From Symsagittifera roscoffensis (lineage: Eukaryota > Xenacoelomorpha > Acoela > Convolutidae), in contig NC_087071.1 in the NCBI RefSeq assembly GCF_963678635.1, positions 6,339,624 to 6,403,623 on the forward strand: a stretch of 64,000 bases of DNA. The letters run 5' to 3'. The first letter of the stretch is position 1; each line of letters opens with the position of its first letter. The notes under the pieces were generated by a model. That model did no database searches. It was given only the letters and a program-made list of their open reading frames with translations, and was not told the DNA's origin. Both the position numbers and the translations under genes were made by a program. Positions 33,824 through 45,027 of this stretch are shown here, piece after piece.

Positions 33824-34966
33824 AAACATATTTGGTTAAACTCTACCTGAAACTTAGAACTTGCTGGATTTCGATTAAAAATTACATTTTGAACATCTCT
33901 TCAAGAAAATTGATAATCAAATTTATACTTAAAAATTGGATAAAACTAAAATTTTTTCCCCAAGTAAACGGTCGTAACCGAAAAAAATTTGTAGTTGAAT
34001 TGGTTGATTTGATAGTTACACGGAATCGTTTCTGGTGTACACTCTGGTAATTAGACTCCTCAAACTGTCGAAATTTTTTATACAATTGTATGAACTAGTA
34101 GATGTACTCTTTTACAGATTATACTGAATATATACATATCATATACATGTTATCTACAGACTTTATTAGGTTATATACCAATTATATACAGATTTTGTAC
34201 AGAAAAACACAACAGATTTTTTACTGTTTTTTTAGCTTTCTTACAAGTCAAATAAAATCAGTGAAGCGATTTTAAATTTAAAATATATGCATTGCTATTT
34301 ATTTTTGTGCTGGTGTTTCAGCTGAAAAGAAACTTCTGAAATCAGTAACAAACGAGTAATTTGAAGCATAAATATAGGTTTTTTATGATTTTTTCACATA
34401 ACAGAAAAAATCTTCTTCATGAAAATAAGCTGAATAGGTTGATCTTATAAAGTGCATTTCAAGAAATTTCGCTTAATTTTATCCACAACCGGAAGTTTTT
34501 TGGTTACAAAAAATGAGTGATCGCATAAAACATATGATTTGCGTTAAACAGCTCTCCCCAAGTGGATTTAGTTTTCTATGCCACTGAGAGAGATTTTTCT
34601 TGATTACAAATTTTTCGTTGTTTTTGTGGCAGAAAAAGACCAAAAATAACTGTAGGTTCAAAAATTGACGATTAAAACTTTTATCATTGATTATTTAAAT
34701 TCAAGAAAGTTTTTAAATCTGTTTATTAGACAAGACATTCTATTTTTTAGACAACGTAGTACACTATTAGCTTTTAGACAACGTAGCTGTTTAAAATCGC
34801 TATTTTATCTATTTTAGTGCTTAATTGTGTTATTTACATTAGATTTTTACAAGCAGCAAAATAGGTATAAAAGCCATTCCCGTGTCGAGGTCCTGTTTTT
34901 TATTGTTCAGAATTTATAATTTTGAATCAATCTACGTTGGCGCCAAAATTCATAGACCTAACGTAG

Positions 34967-35130
34967 TAAAAATGTCTGCAAAGTCTGAACATAGGTCTGC
35001 AAAAGCTGAATAAAAGCCTGCAAATTCTGAAATTAAGTCTGCAAAGTCAAAAATAAGTCTGCTAAGGCTGAACATAAATCTGCAATGTCTAAACAACGGT
35101 CTGCAAAAACTGAAAGTGAATTTGTTAAAT
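34967..35130 (+). repeat. 21-base minisatellite with seven-residue coding period (copy 1)
   Basis: Seven units of AAGTCTGCAAAGTCTGAACA type, exactly 21 bases long where intact, starting at ATG 34972. The frame would give heptads of the form K/R-S-A-K-S-E-H, interrupted by one TAA. The equivalent array in the second duplication copy is at 36315-36475. Confidence 0.7.
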
Positions 35131-36314
35131 CAATAATTAATCTTTATTTTAATATGTAGATAATCTGTATATTATCTGCAGATAATCTGTATCCAATCTA
35201 TATAAAAGAAAACTGCATAAAAAAATCTGTTCAAGAAAACTGATCATCAAATTAAGTGCTTAAAATTTCAAAAGATATAATTTTCCAACACCAAATAAAG
35301 GATTTCATTAGCTGTCAAATCCAAAATTTTTTGTAGTTTAAGTGGTTGATTTGATGGTTACACGAAATCGTTTTTGGTGTACATTTCGGTAATTAGACTC
35401 TACAAACTGCCGAAATTTTACATACGAATTGTATGAGGAAAAGGTATAAAACTAATAAATCTATTTTTTCACAGATTATATGCTGATTATATACTGAACA
35501 TATTCATAATTTTTTGCAGATTATATACAGGTTATATACAAATTATACAAAGATTTTGTACAGAAACACACAACAGATTTTTTTCTTTTTTTTTCAGCTT
35601 TCTTACAAGTCAAATAAAATGAGTAAAACGAAAACAATTTCGAAACATATGCATCGCAATATACTTTTGTGCTGATGTTTCAGCTGAAAAAAAATTTCTG
35701 AAATCAGTAACAAACGAGTATTTTGAAACAAAACAAAAGGTTTTTCTATAATTTTTTTAATTTTAAAAACTCTTTCTTATCAAAACACGCTGACTAGAAT
35801 GATCTTAAAATGGCGTTTAAAGAAATTTACCATAATTTATCCACAATCGGGATTGTTTTTGGTTACAAAAATAAGTGATCACATAAAACATATGATTTGC
35901 GTTCAGCAGCTCTCCCCATCTCCCCATGTGGCTTTAGCTCCTTGAAACATTGAGAGAGATTTTTCTTTGAGTACAATTTTTTGGTTGCTTTTGTGACAGA
36001 AAGCGACCAATAATCACTGTAAGTCCAACTATTGACGATAAAAAATTTCATGATCGATAATTCAAAATCAAAAAAGTGTTTTAAATCTGTTATGAGACAA
36101 GATATTCCATTTTTAGAAAATGTAGTCCACTACTAAGTATCGCTATTTTATCTAATTTGGTGTCCAATTGGGTTACTTACAATAGATTTTTACAAGCAGA
36201 AAATCAGTAATTAATTGATTCCCGTGTCGAGGTCTTGGTTTTTTCTTGTTCAGAATTTATAATTTTGAGTCGATATACGTTAGCACCAAAAGTTTAAAAA
36301 CGTAAACGTAGTAA

Positions 36315-36475
36315 AAACGTCAGCAACGTCTGAACATAGGACTGCAAAATCTGAACAGATGTCTGCAACTTCTGAATATAAGTCTAAATTAGTCTGCAAA
36401 TTCTGAACATAAATCTGTAATGTCTAAACATAGGTCTCCAAAAACTGAAAATAAATCTGCGTAATCTGTAGATTG
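36315..36475 (+). repeat. 21-base minisatellite (copy 2)
   Basis: Same unit as at 34967-35130 but more diverged, with an inserted partial unit that breaks the 21-base period. Confidence 0.65.
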
Positions 36476-36654
36476 TCTGCATGTATTCAATAAATAATCA
36501 TTATACAAACAATCTGTAGATAATATGTTTTTTTCTGCGAATGATCTGTATACAATATGTATACAATCTGAATAAGATGCTTATGTTGCCTAAAAACATT
36601 TTCAATTTTGAACCTTTAAAGCTGCAGGGTTACGGAAAACTTAACTCATTTGAG

Positions 36655-36800
36655 AAAAAATTGCTTGCCGCAAACTACAAAATTCAAGAGATCCTTCCAA
36701 AATTTTGCGACCTAAAGGTTTCCGCGGTGACAAAAATAACTTTTTCCAAAACTTCATCAAAAGCCATTTGAAAGATCAACCTTTTCAGCGCAACTTAATT
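36655..36800 (+). repeat. Fragment shared with the 25740-26885 element
   Basis: Matches 26190-26340 in the same orientation: CCGCAAACTACAAA, TTCAAGAGATC, GGTTTCCGC, CAAAACTTC and AGATCAACCT occur in the same order and spacing. It lies just outside the truncated left end of the Polinton, so the element carrying it may have caused or followed the truncation. Confidence 0.6.
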
Positions 36801-36914
36801 TCACAAAACGAATTTGAAACCTTTTTTTTCAGGACAAACAACATTAGTTCAAAACCTTCTTCTATAAAAGTCTACTTTATAATTCTATTTCAATAAATAT
36901 TTCGTAATCATAGA

Positions 36915-39900
36915 AACCCGGACGAATACAATCATAGAAATTTTCCTCAGCAAGAGCTAAATACAGCAAGTCCGAGTTCATTTCTAATTCCTCGAACTTA
37001 TTTACATCACAAAATTTGTCAAAAAATTGTAGTAAAGCTCAAGCATTCTCAGCTTTGCATACTGCAGAATGAAAAATCCGACTATTATGGGTTCTTTGTG
37101 CTCAATTGTTGACTTTAGTAACTCAATCTCGTACAAGTCTTTCTGAACAGTGTTCGATCGTTTGAAGAGAGGTTCATTAATTGCTTTGTGTGTTTTCTCA
37201 TTCAAATACTTTGTGATCGTATGTCTCGATCTGACCATTATCTGGTAACCGTAGGATGAATTACCTAAAAGCTTCATAGTCTCTGCAACAACACCGGATA
37301 AAGGGTTCTCATCTCGTTCCCTTCTAGCATCAACAACCGACTGAACAAACTTGTCGAAGCGTTTTCGAGGGAGATAATGTACAAAGCGGTAAATTTTTGT
37401 ACACTGCAAGCCAAGTTCCATGTAGAAAATGAAAAGAGAAGTAATGATGGAACCATTTTCTAGTTTGAAACTAGATATTAGCATACGCTGGGGATGCTTC
37501 AGAAGATCATTTTCATTAGCATAATTTTGCATATATTCCCCAATGTCATTTCTTCCAACTTCAGTGTTTTTTTTTAAGAATTGGAGAAAAATTAGAAAAT
37601 TTTGCTTTCAGTTCGTCTGGAACAACTAAGTCGCACTGAATATAGCCATAAAGAGATCCATCTCTTATTTTTTCCAATAAAGAATCAGTAGAGAGAGGTC
37701 TTTTGTAGGGAAAGTTGGATCGGATATGATTCTTTATTTTTTCGTTCGTTTTGAAGTTTTGCCACCACTCACATTCCCACATCTCTTCGATTTTGTTTCC
37801 TTTTTCGCGAATATACTCACGTCTCAAGTCATCCATCTCTCTCCTTTTGTTTCCTCTCTCAATATCTTCATCGCTAAGTGAGGGACGAGTCTCCTGGCAA
37901 GGAGAAAAATGGTAATAGCATCCCATTGCTGCAAACACTGTTTTGCAGTGGTTGCAATATCCATCAACATTGAAACAGTCATTTTTCTTTTGATTTCCAG
38001 ATGTGTGGAAGCTCTCAATTCTGCATTCTGGTCTGGTTTCTTGGTATTAAGACATGACCATGTTCTCAAAATTGCGAGATTGGTTATGTCTAGCTTTGAG
38101 TTTTTGCATATCGGAATCAAACTCCATCTTGTGTTCAATCCTGTTGGCATGTCTTGACACATTGAATAGGGATAGAGCTGGCTCGCATCAATTCCAACAA
38201 TTGATTTTCAGACATTTGATGAATTCCGGATAAAGGTTTCATCCACAACAGCTTTTCGAGTAAACACAATTGATGGTCCACCCGTCATATCCTCTCTAAT
38301 TTTCTCGCAAAAATCTCTATCACTTTCGCAAAAAGGGTAGAATTTTTCATTGGTTGATTTGGGAAGAAAAATATTTGCCAGATTTGGAAGAGTACATCCA
38401 AGTTTTAACATATCAATTTCTTTCTGATGATAAAACTGAACCATTTTTTGCATTGCTTCAAGGGTTGGAACAACATTTTTGTTGTTGTACCACTGCAAAA
38501 AATCTTTAAATGTAGTCATTCCATGTTTCTGCCAAATCTCCTGTAAATATTTGTAATTATCCCATCCAGTTGCAGGTACTGACTTGATTTAAAGTTTCTT
38601 TAGTGCTTGCTGCTCATCAAGTCCACTTGACTTCAGGTTCTGGTAATCCTTAAAGTCTTTATCAAGAGGGTTGTTGTTTCTCAGTTTACTGAAAAAGGCT
38701 TCGTATGGAGGATATTCTTCACTCTCGAGCTTGTCTGGACTGTCAAACCACTCATAAGGGAAAAACCCTTTTGTCTCACTGGCTTTTTAAGCTTTAAGAG
38801 AGGAGTCTAGAGATGTTGCTCCACCCAAAAACTTCATGATATCGAGAAACTGTATATCTCCAAACTTGAAGGATATGAAATCGTTAGCCTTTTTGATAAC
38901 TATAGGTTCAGCTTCTTTATCATTGATTAAGTAGGGAATCAGATAGCTCTTGATCAAGTTCAGATCATATCTTCCACTGTTAAACCCAAATACAGGTAAC
39001 GTGTTAACATACATACCTCTCCAGATTTTGTTTCAAATCAATCAGCTGATTTTTCTGCATTCTCAAAAACTGAGTTGACATATCAGTTTCCTCTGTATCT
39101 TCTATACATTCATCTTCGTATTCAAAGTTTTCACTTGGAAGATTTCGACATCTTTCATTCAACTCTTGGAAAAATTTCGACATCCGCTCATTCACTACTC
39201 TTTCAACATCTTGAAATTTAGTTCTCATTTCGAGCTTACTTTTCTCAGCCAAAAGTTCGAGTTTGATTACAAAATCGATAATAAGCTTTTACGGATCCTT
39301 GGTATAAAGAAAATCTGGTTCATCTATCAGGTTTGAGGATATTGATACAGAAATTGGAACGTGTTTTCCAATCCAAGTTGTTGTTTGGATAGCTTTCAGT
39401 TCATCTGATGGAACACATATCGACTCAAAATCGAAAATGGCTAGGTTGTTGAATAGTGTGAAATCTTTTGGAACTGGGGTATCGAAACCTTCCAACTTTT
39501 CAAATAGCATTTCTCGAAGTGTATATACATTCTTTGGATAAATGTGTCGCATTCTATCTTTACAAGACATAAGATGTCTGTTGAAGTTGTCTGATCTGTT
39601 GAAGAAACAGTCACAGCTAGGACATCGAAAACACTTGAAGAAAGAATCAATATCATTCGTATGAATGAAATGGTTGTTGAACCTTTGCAATTTCACTGTT
39701 TTTTTGAATTTTCCAATACTTCGCCTGGCTAATTCTCCAACATATTCTCCTTCCTGAATATCAAAATAGTAAATGAATATGTTACGTTCAACTAGTCCCT
39801 CTACAACAGGTAAATCATCGATTGACACTCCACAAAAGTTCTTCGGATCGTATCCAGATTTTGATATAAACATTGTAAACAGCTGAGATGTATGAGCATC

Positions 39901-40782
39901 GAGGTTACTATGACCATGCAAATACATTGTTAACGCACGGAAAAGACAAAGATGATCTTTGTATGATTGTTTATCTTTGTCCGATAAAAGACAGTTTACT
40001 TGCGTATGTCGTAGTAAAGGTTCAGGTAAGACAGAGTCTGGACATCCCATTGGGATGTTTTTAAGTAGTGCAGCAAAAATAGTAACATTTGTGATCAACT
40101 TGAACCTCCACTTTGTGTTCTGACCTTCTTGGGTGCATTGCTCCACGATATCAAACTTTTCAACTTTTCCTTGGATTGTAATCAAAAACGCTTTCGTACA
40201 CAGTAAATGCGATTTTTCGAACAAAGTATTGTTTTCGTGTGCATAGTAATACCGATATTCTCCCGTTTCGACATTACGGAGAACAAATCCGAGAGCAATA
40301 TTGATTTTTGCAGCGGAATCTAGCTTGTTGAAGACTTCTTCAAGCCTCTCGTTGATAATCTTATGCCTCCCATTCTCCATCTCAGTGTCCACCAAGAAAA
40401 GCTGACAAGCACTCAACTCCTCTTTGAGTTTCTCTCCATCTTCCCCTTCCTCCTCCATAATCTTGTTCAAGTCTGCCACCGTATCACTTGGTTTCCGTTG
40501 TTTCGCCCCATGTTCTTTCCTCCGATGTTGTTGGAGAGAGTAGTAACTCGGAAACTCCTGCTCACAAGACGAGCAAACCGTTGATTGCTTGGAAGTTGAT
40601 GGAGCATGCTTTTTGGCCGCGTGATAATTCATTTCCTGTTGATTGTAAGTGAAATACCTACAATCAGGACAAGAAATAACTCCTTTAGCACATCTTTTTT
40701 GATGTCGAGCCACATTTTGACGAACATACATGTTTCCACAATCCCCACACTGCACTTTTTCGTTTCTATTCAGCGACGGCAT
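36915..40782 (-). pseudogene. POLB: Polinton protein-primed DNA polymerase B, broken and truncated
   Basis: The N-terminus has at least three Cys/His zinc-finger-like units (first 95 residues) and another near residue 400. The 3'-5' exonuclease motif DFES lies near 39430, FNSGRYD near 38965 and the KGFFPYEWF landmark near 38755. The polymerase motif A region DASQLYP is near 38175 and LLGNSSYGY (motif B) near 37260. Lesions: TAA 39289-39291, a 4-base duplication (39008-39015), TAA 38787-38789, TAA 38589-38591, TGA 38208-38210, one lost base near 38118, TAA 38047-38049, a frameshift in the A-run near 37570 and another near 37020. At motif C the expected DTDS reads NSDL, losing the first Asp. 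The coding sequence ends at about 36915, so everything after the palm motif is absent. Family members usually have over 1,000 residues. Confidence 0.9.
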
Positions 40783-40789
40783 CTAAAAA

Positions 40790-41135
40790 TGGGGGAATTA
40801 TTAAGCATTAATGTAAAGCTGTTAGTACTTGGTACATATCAAATTGGGAGATTTAAAATGTTCCAAAAATTTAATAAAAATAATTTTTACTTACTTTGAA
40901 TTGTTAAAAATATTTGAAATTTATTTCAAGTAGTTATACAAAGTATAGAGCAGTTGCTTTTAACGTAAAAATAATCAGAAAGAAATAAGTTTTTTTTTAC
41001 TTTTTATTAGAGAAAATCAACCAATCAGAATTGAGTATTCTTTTAGTTGTTGAAAATCAACCAATCAGAATTCAGCATTTTCTAAAAGTGAATTGTTTAT
41101 TATTTTAAAAAAAAAACCTTATTCAATATTTGAAA
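40790..41135. promoter_or_regulatory. Divergent promoter region between POLB and the plus-strand genes
   Basis: POLB starts at 40782 going left and the next gene starts near 41136 going right. Between them the 19-base phrase AAAATCAACCAATCAGAAT occurs twice, 40 bases apart (41013 and 41053). The CCAAT box core and the divergent position suggest a shared promoter or enhancer. The inverse of CCAATCAGAATT recurs at 42056-42067, upstream of another gene of the element. Confidence 0.5.
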
Positions 41136-41681
41136 AATGTCTATCAAAAAACATTTGAGCTTCCTCGAGTTACTTTACAAGAAAAAAGAAAAATTCCAAT
41201 TGATTTTCTTATTGATGAAATAGATGTTGACTCTTACTTTTTTCATAATTTTTTGGACGTTTTCATTGTACAAAATAGAGTTATCCGACTAAGTGAGGGT
41301 CTCTTCAGAGAAACTTACTCAATCAAAGAGTTTAATTTTGATCCACATATTGCCTATCAAAGTTTTAAACTTACGGCTGAATTACACCTCACAAGGAAAG
41401 AATTTTTATTTAATCTCGAGAATTTGAAATTAATCAAAAAGTCGTACGATAATATATCAAAAACTCTTTTTATCCCCTACCCAATACCCAAATTTGTAAA
41501 AACTCCCCTGCAAAGTTCTTTTTTCCTTCATTTCTTTAAGGACTTTCAAAGTTCAAAATCTTGCATGATCAGGCTTGGAATCAGACTTCCAGAAGTTTGC
41601 TTTGAAAAATTCGTCAACTTTGAGTTATCCACCCAAATTTACATAAAAATTAAAGAACTTGACTATTTACTCAAAAATTAG
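41136..41681 (+). pseudogene. Polinton accessory protein, unknown
   Basis: A frame of about 180 codons is open to TAG 41679-41681 but has no ATG of its own. ATG 41136 lies in another frame and joins it if one base is missing from the run of six As at 41146-41151. I therefore read it as a gene with a one-base deletion near its start. The protein is rich in Phe, Leu, Ile and Lys, with no transmembrane segment or known motif. As the first gene right of POLB it shares the divergent promoter region. Function unknown. Confidence 0.5.
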
Positions 41682-41722
41682 CAACTTTTAATTGATTACA
41701 TACAAAAAATTCAATTAACTTG

Positions 41723-41881
41723 ATGAAAAAAGTTGCAGAGATGTTACTTTTATTAATTTTCTTTCTTTTGTTACTTATATCAGCAATATTTCTTTATTTT
41801 ACTGCAAACAACTTTTGGTCATTTATTTTTGCAATTGCTTTTGTGTATATTTTTACTTATTTGGAAGGTTTAAGTCCTTAA
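41723..41881 (+). CDS. Small membrane protein, 52 residues
   Basis: ATG 41723 to TAA 41879-41881. After MKKVAE comes a long hydrophobic stretch (about residues 7-28), a short polar break (TANNFW) and a second hydrophobic stretch (about 33-47). This predicts two membrane helices. The frame is intact and lies in the same direction as its neighbours. No family recognised; AT-rich DNA gives hydrophobic frames easily, so a chance ORF is possible. Confidence 0.4.
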   Translation: MKKVAEMLLLLIFFLLLLISAIFLYFTANNFWSFIFAIAFVYIFTYLEGLSP

Positions 41882-42255
41882 TCATTTCTCTGATTGAATA
41901 CGACAACTAGAACAAAAATGAACATTTTTGTGAGTGGAAACGACAATATCCAAAATGGAGCTTTGTTTCCGATTGGACTCAACTTTTATCCAAGAACACC
42001 AAAAAAGGAAGCTGAAATGTGATTGGACACGGCTACAATCCAAATAAGGAAAATCAATTCTGATTGGTCAAACCCACTCATTCGAGTTGAAGGTACCCCT
42101 AGCTCCTAACTAAAAATCATTTTATTTTCAACTTAACTACCGTCAACTACCTCCTCTCTCAGCTCTAAATACCTTAATTTCAACTTATCTTCCATCAGCC
42201 ACCCTTTTCTCAGCTCTTTCTTGTTTTTACTCTTTAACTCAGTTTATTGCTCAAA
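41882..42255. promoter_or_regulatory. Leader and promoter region of the 42256 gene
   Basis: GATTGG, the inverse of CCAAT, occurs three times (41971, 42021, 42062), once as part of AATTCTGATTGG, the inverse of the motif in the POLB promoter. The last 80 bases are pyrimidine-rich, with CTCAGCTCT twice (42158 and 42211), and lead into TTGCTCAAAATG. A similar leader, TTCTTCAAAAATG, precedes the gene at 44405. Confidence 0.45.
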
Positions 42256-42744
42256 ATGATCTTCTCAGTGCAAAACAGCAATCTCAAGTACTCTGTAAAA
42301 TTTTCGCCTGATCTAGTACAAATTCAAGTGCGAGAAACAGTCTCTGGAGTTTTTCTGGCACGAATGAACATCCTAATCCAAGTCTGGCACATGGTGGAAG
42401 TGATGCGAAGAGATTTCAACGAACATCATATGATGCAAGTTCCCATCACAGAGAACCAACTTGAAGAAATGCAAATGATGGGGGAAGTTTCTGATGTGGG
42501 AATGAACTATCCCGAGATTCCGGACTCAAGATTTGTGGCTCAACCAGTCGACGACTTCCTCTTTCCTTGGGAGGAGGAAGGATCAGTCAAAAACCCCATC
42601 AGAATAGATGAAGATGAGGGTTTCTCAGAAACAATGACGCCTCCAGCTCCACAACAATCACCAGCAATGGAACCTCGTCTAGCTCAGCGAACCTCCAGAA
42701 CTCTTCTGCTGCTCGACAGCTCTTTGATTAAATGTTTTTGTTAG
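42256..42744 (+). CDS. Polinton accessory protein, acidic, unknown
   Basis: ATG 42256 to TAG 42742-42744, 162 residues, intact. The N-terminal 70 residues look folded (alternating hydrophobic and charged residues, ending in a Met-rich segment). The middle is acidic (WEEEG, RIDEDEG) and the C-terminal third is Pro/Gln/Ser-rich with TPPAPQQSP, ending in CFC. I chose this ATG because of the conserved CAAAATG context and the leader upstream. No family recognised; the layout suggests a regulatory or adaptor protein, which is a guess. Confidence 0.55.
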   Translation: MIFSVQNSNLKYSVKFSPDLVQIQVRETVSGVFLARMNILIQVWHMVEVMRRDFNEHHMMQVPITENQLEEMQMMGEVSDVGMNYPEIPDSRFVAQPVDDFLFPWEEEGSVKNPIRIDEDEGFSETMTPPAPQQSPAMEPRLAQRTSRTLLLLDSSLIKCFC

Positions 42745-42964
42745 TAAAGGTTGTTTGGTATTGACTTCGTTTTCTGTAATTAAATATTTTCTTCAATATC
42801 ATTTTAATTATGAGAATAGATGAGAGGTTCAAGGTAAACCATTGAAAAACATTTAGAACTTAATTTAGAGCTCCGAACTAATTTTTGCACACATATTCGG
42901 AAAAACACTAAAAAAATTGTACACAAGTAAAAAGTTACTTAATCGATATTGCACCTTGTACACA

Positions 42965-43445
42965 CGTTTAGCACTTTGTAGAAAAAATTGAAACACTTTT
43001 CGCATTTTATCGAAAAAAAGTAAAACACTTTTCGCATTTTGTCGAAAAAAGTAAAACACTTTTCGCATTTTGTCGAAAAAAGTGAAACACTTTTCGCATC
43101 TTGTCAAAAAAATTGAAACACTTTTCGCATTTTATCGAAAAAGATGAAACACTTTTCGCAGCTTGTCAAAAAAATTGAAACTCTTTTCGCATTTTGCCGA
43201 AAAAAGTGAAAACATTTTTTGCATCTTGTTGAAAAAGGTGAAACACTTTTCGCAGCTTGTCAAAAAAAAGTGAAACACTTTTTGCATCTTGTTGAAAAAA
43301 TGAAACACTTTTCGCGTCTTATCAAAAAAATTGAAACAGTTTTTGCATTTTGTCAAAAAAATTGATACACTTTTTGCATTTTGTCGAAAAAAATTCAATG
43401 TTTTTTACATTTTGTTAAAAAAATTGAAACGCTTTGAAAAAATTG
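42965..43445. repeat. 31-base hairpin minisatellite inside the Polinton
   Basis: About fifteen units with a 31-base period (successive starts at 43022, 43053, 43084, 43115 and 43146). Each unit is close to CACTTTTCGCATTTTGTCG followed by AAAAAAGTG. The two arms CACTTTTCG and CGAAAAAAGTG are complementary, so every unit can form a short hairpin. The right third is more diverged. It lies between a rightward and a leftward gene. Open frames through it on both strands are by-products. Confidence 0.9.
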
Positions 43446-43758
43446 AAACACTTCTTGAAAATCAAAAGAAATATTACATCTTTCTTACTTGTTTGAAAAC
43501 CTTTTTGCAGTTTTTTTTGACAACGGTGAGCTTTGTTTTTGGTGATTTTTTGTAATTTCGTAAACATATGAGAGAAAAAAGATGGATTATCAAAAGTTTT
43601 TTATTGAAAAATTGACATGATCACTATTTACAAATCCATAATTATCAATAAAACAGTCAATTATTTTTAACAAATCGTGTTCATATTTTGAGTTTTTTAC
43701 TTTACGAACTCTTTCTAGAAAATCTGAACCAATAGTTTGTGTGGAAGCTAGTTTCTGG

Positions 43759-44190
43759 TTAGAACATTAATAGTGACGTTTGAATTTTTAGCGTAACAGT
43801 TTTTTCTTTGCAACACTTGGCATTTTGTTCTGCTCCTTTCCATTTCAAATTGTGATGAACAGCGCGGTCAAGTTGATTGAAAACTTCGCCAGTTGATGAA
43901 ATAACATTCGAATAAAATCTGTATTTGTACAGAGTGTAAAGACAATCGATAATTTGGTATGTGAAATGAAAATTAGCCAATCGTTGTAAAATTTGATCGA
44001 AAGATGAACCAATCAGAAGTATGTGGAACTTACAATTTTCCAAAGAACAGTAAGAATTGCGGGTAGAGACACAAAAATTATTGGTTACTATTTTTTTTTC
44101 GTACAAATTACTGGAAACGGAAATAAATAGCGATTTTTGACAATAATCTGAATGAAAGCTGGGAAGAGCTTGACACATAGCTGCAGCCAT
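43759..44190 (-). CDS. Polinton accessory protein, minus strand, unknown
   Basis: Starts ATG 44190 (MAAAMCQ) and stops at 43759-43761, 143 residues, intact. It contains eight cysteines but no regular zinc-finger spacing, and a hydrophobic stretch around FHILLIGSSF that is too short to be a clear membrane helix. It is the only minus-strand gene right of POLB and faces the hairpin minisatellite. Function unknown. Confidence 0.5.
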   Translation of the reverse strand: MAAAMCQALPSFHSDYCQKSLFISVSSNLYEKKIVTNNFCVSTRNSYCSLENCKFHILLIGSSFDQILQRLANFHFTYQIIDCLYTLYKYRFYSNVISSTGEVFNQLDRAVHHNLKWKGAEQNAKCCKEKTVTLKIQTSLLMF

Positions 44191-44404
44191 CTGGAACAAT
44201 GATTTTTGCTGAGAATTGTGGATTTATATAGGAACACTAACACCTACACAATTCCATATTTGAAAATTTCACTTGAAAATTCCAATTATAGTTCTAATTC
44301 CTTTTATGATTAAGTGAATGACTCATATTGTTTACTTCTAATTTCATTTAATCTCAAAATCATTTCTCTCACTTCTCTCCATCTGATCAGTTTGTTCTTC
44401 AAAA

Positions 44405-44944
44405 ATGTACTCAAGAAAAGACACTAGTCACAATTATATTGAGTTTTCAAAAAATCAAACAAGAATTGGGAGATTTGCTTGGTCCCAAAAATCCTACAAA
44501 TGGAAAATTTATTTTGAACCCTGCTTTCAACTATTCATGAAAAATGAGTTCGGACAACTCGAAAAAAGACAGCAAGTCTATCCTGGTGAAAAAGAAGGAG
44601 AAGCAATCTCAGCAATTAGAAATACTGCTATTCACGATGCTGAAAACCTTGGACTCGTTCCTATAATGGAACTCACTTCTGACAAAGAGTCAACTATGGA
44701 TCAGGATTTTGCCAACTGCAACAAAATGTATGACATAGCAACATACAATAGAAGACAAGTTTGTGTCACGATCAAGAAGTACAATATTAACAAACCTCCC
44801 TACATTTAGTTTCGACTGTTCACCGCAAAAGAAAATAAAGCAATGAAACAAGTTGCATATGTCAACTATACTTTGAACGAATTCAAAGATCTGTCCCAAA
44901 TTTTGGTAGACTTTATGTTTGTTGAGAACTGTAATGTACAATAA
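44405..44944 (+). pseudogene. Polinton accessory protein with one amber stop
   Basis: ATG 44405 opens a frame interrupted only by TAG 44807-44809 and ending at TAA 44942-44944 (179 codons). The part after the TAG keeps good codon structure and composition, so I read it as one gene with a nonsense change. The N-terminal half has alternating aromatic and charged residues (FAWSQKSYKWKIYFEP) suggestive of beta strands. No known family is recognised. Confidence 0.55.
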
Positions 44945-45027
44945 TTTGTGTTATTTATGTTTTTTGTCTTGTAATTTAACTATTTATCCTCAAATTCATT
45001 TTTCATTTAGTATTGGTGTTGAGCAGT

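Larger units (their letters stand above)
33895..36590 (+). repeat. Diverged 1.35-kb tandem duplication
   Basis: About 33895-35240 and 35240-36590 align in the same order at an offset of about 1342-1363 bases: TGGTTGATTTGAT, an array of TATATACAGATTAT words, AGCTTTCTTACAAGTCAAATAAAA, AAAACATATGATTTGCGTT, and a 21-base minisatellite near the right end of each. The copies differ considerably. The 34479-34661 and 35863-36051 minus-strand frames are the same stretch in the two copies. Related dinucleotide-like arrays occur in 25740-26885 and 53640-53730. Confidence 0.75.

Noticed and set aside
42865-43555. Frames through the hairpin array (80 and 88 codons minus, 74 plus)
   Set aside because: By-products of the 31-base repeats, which change frame at each unit.
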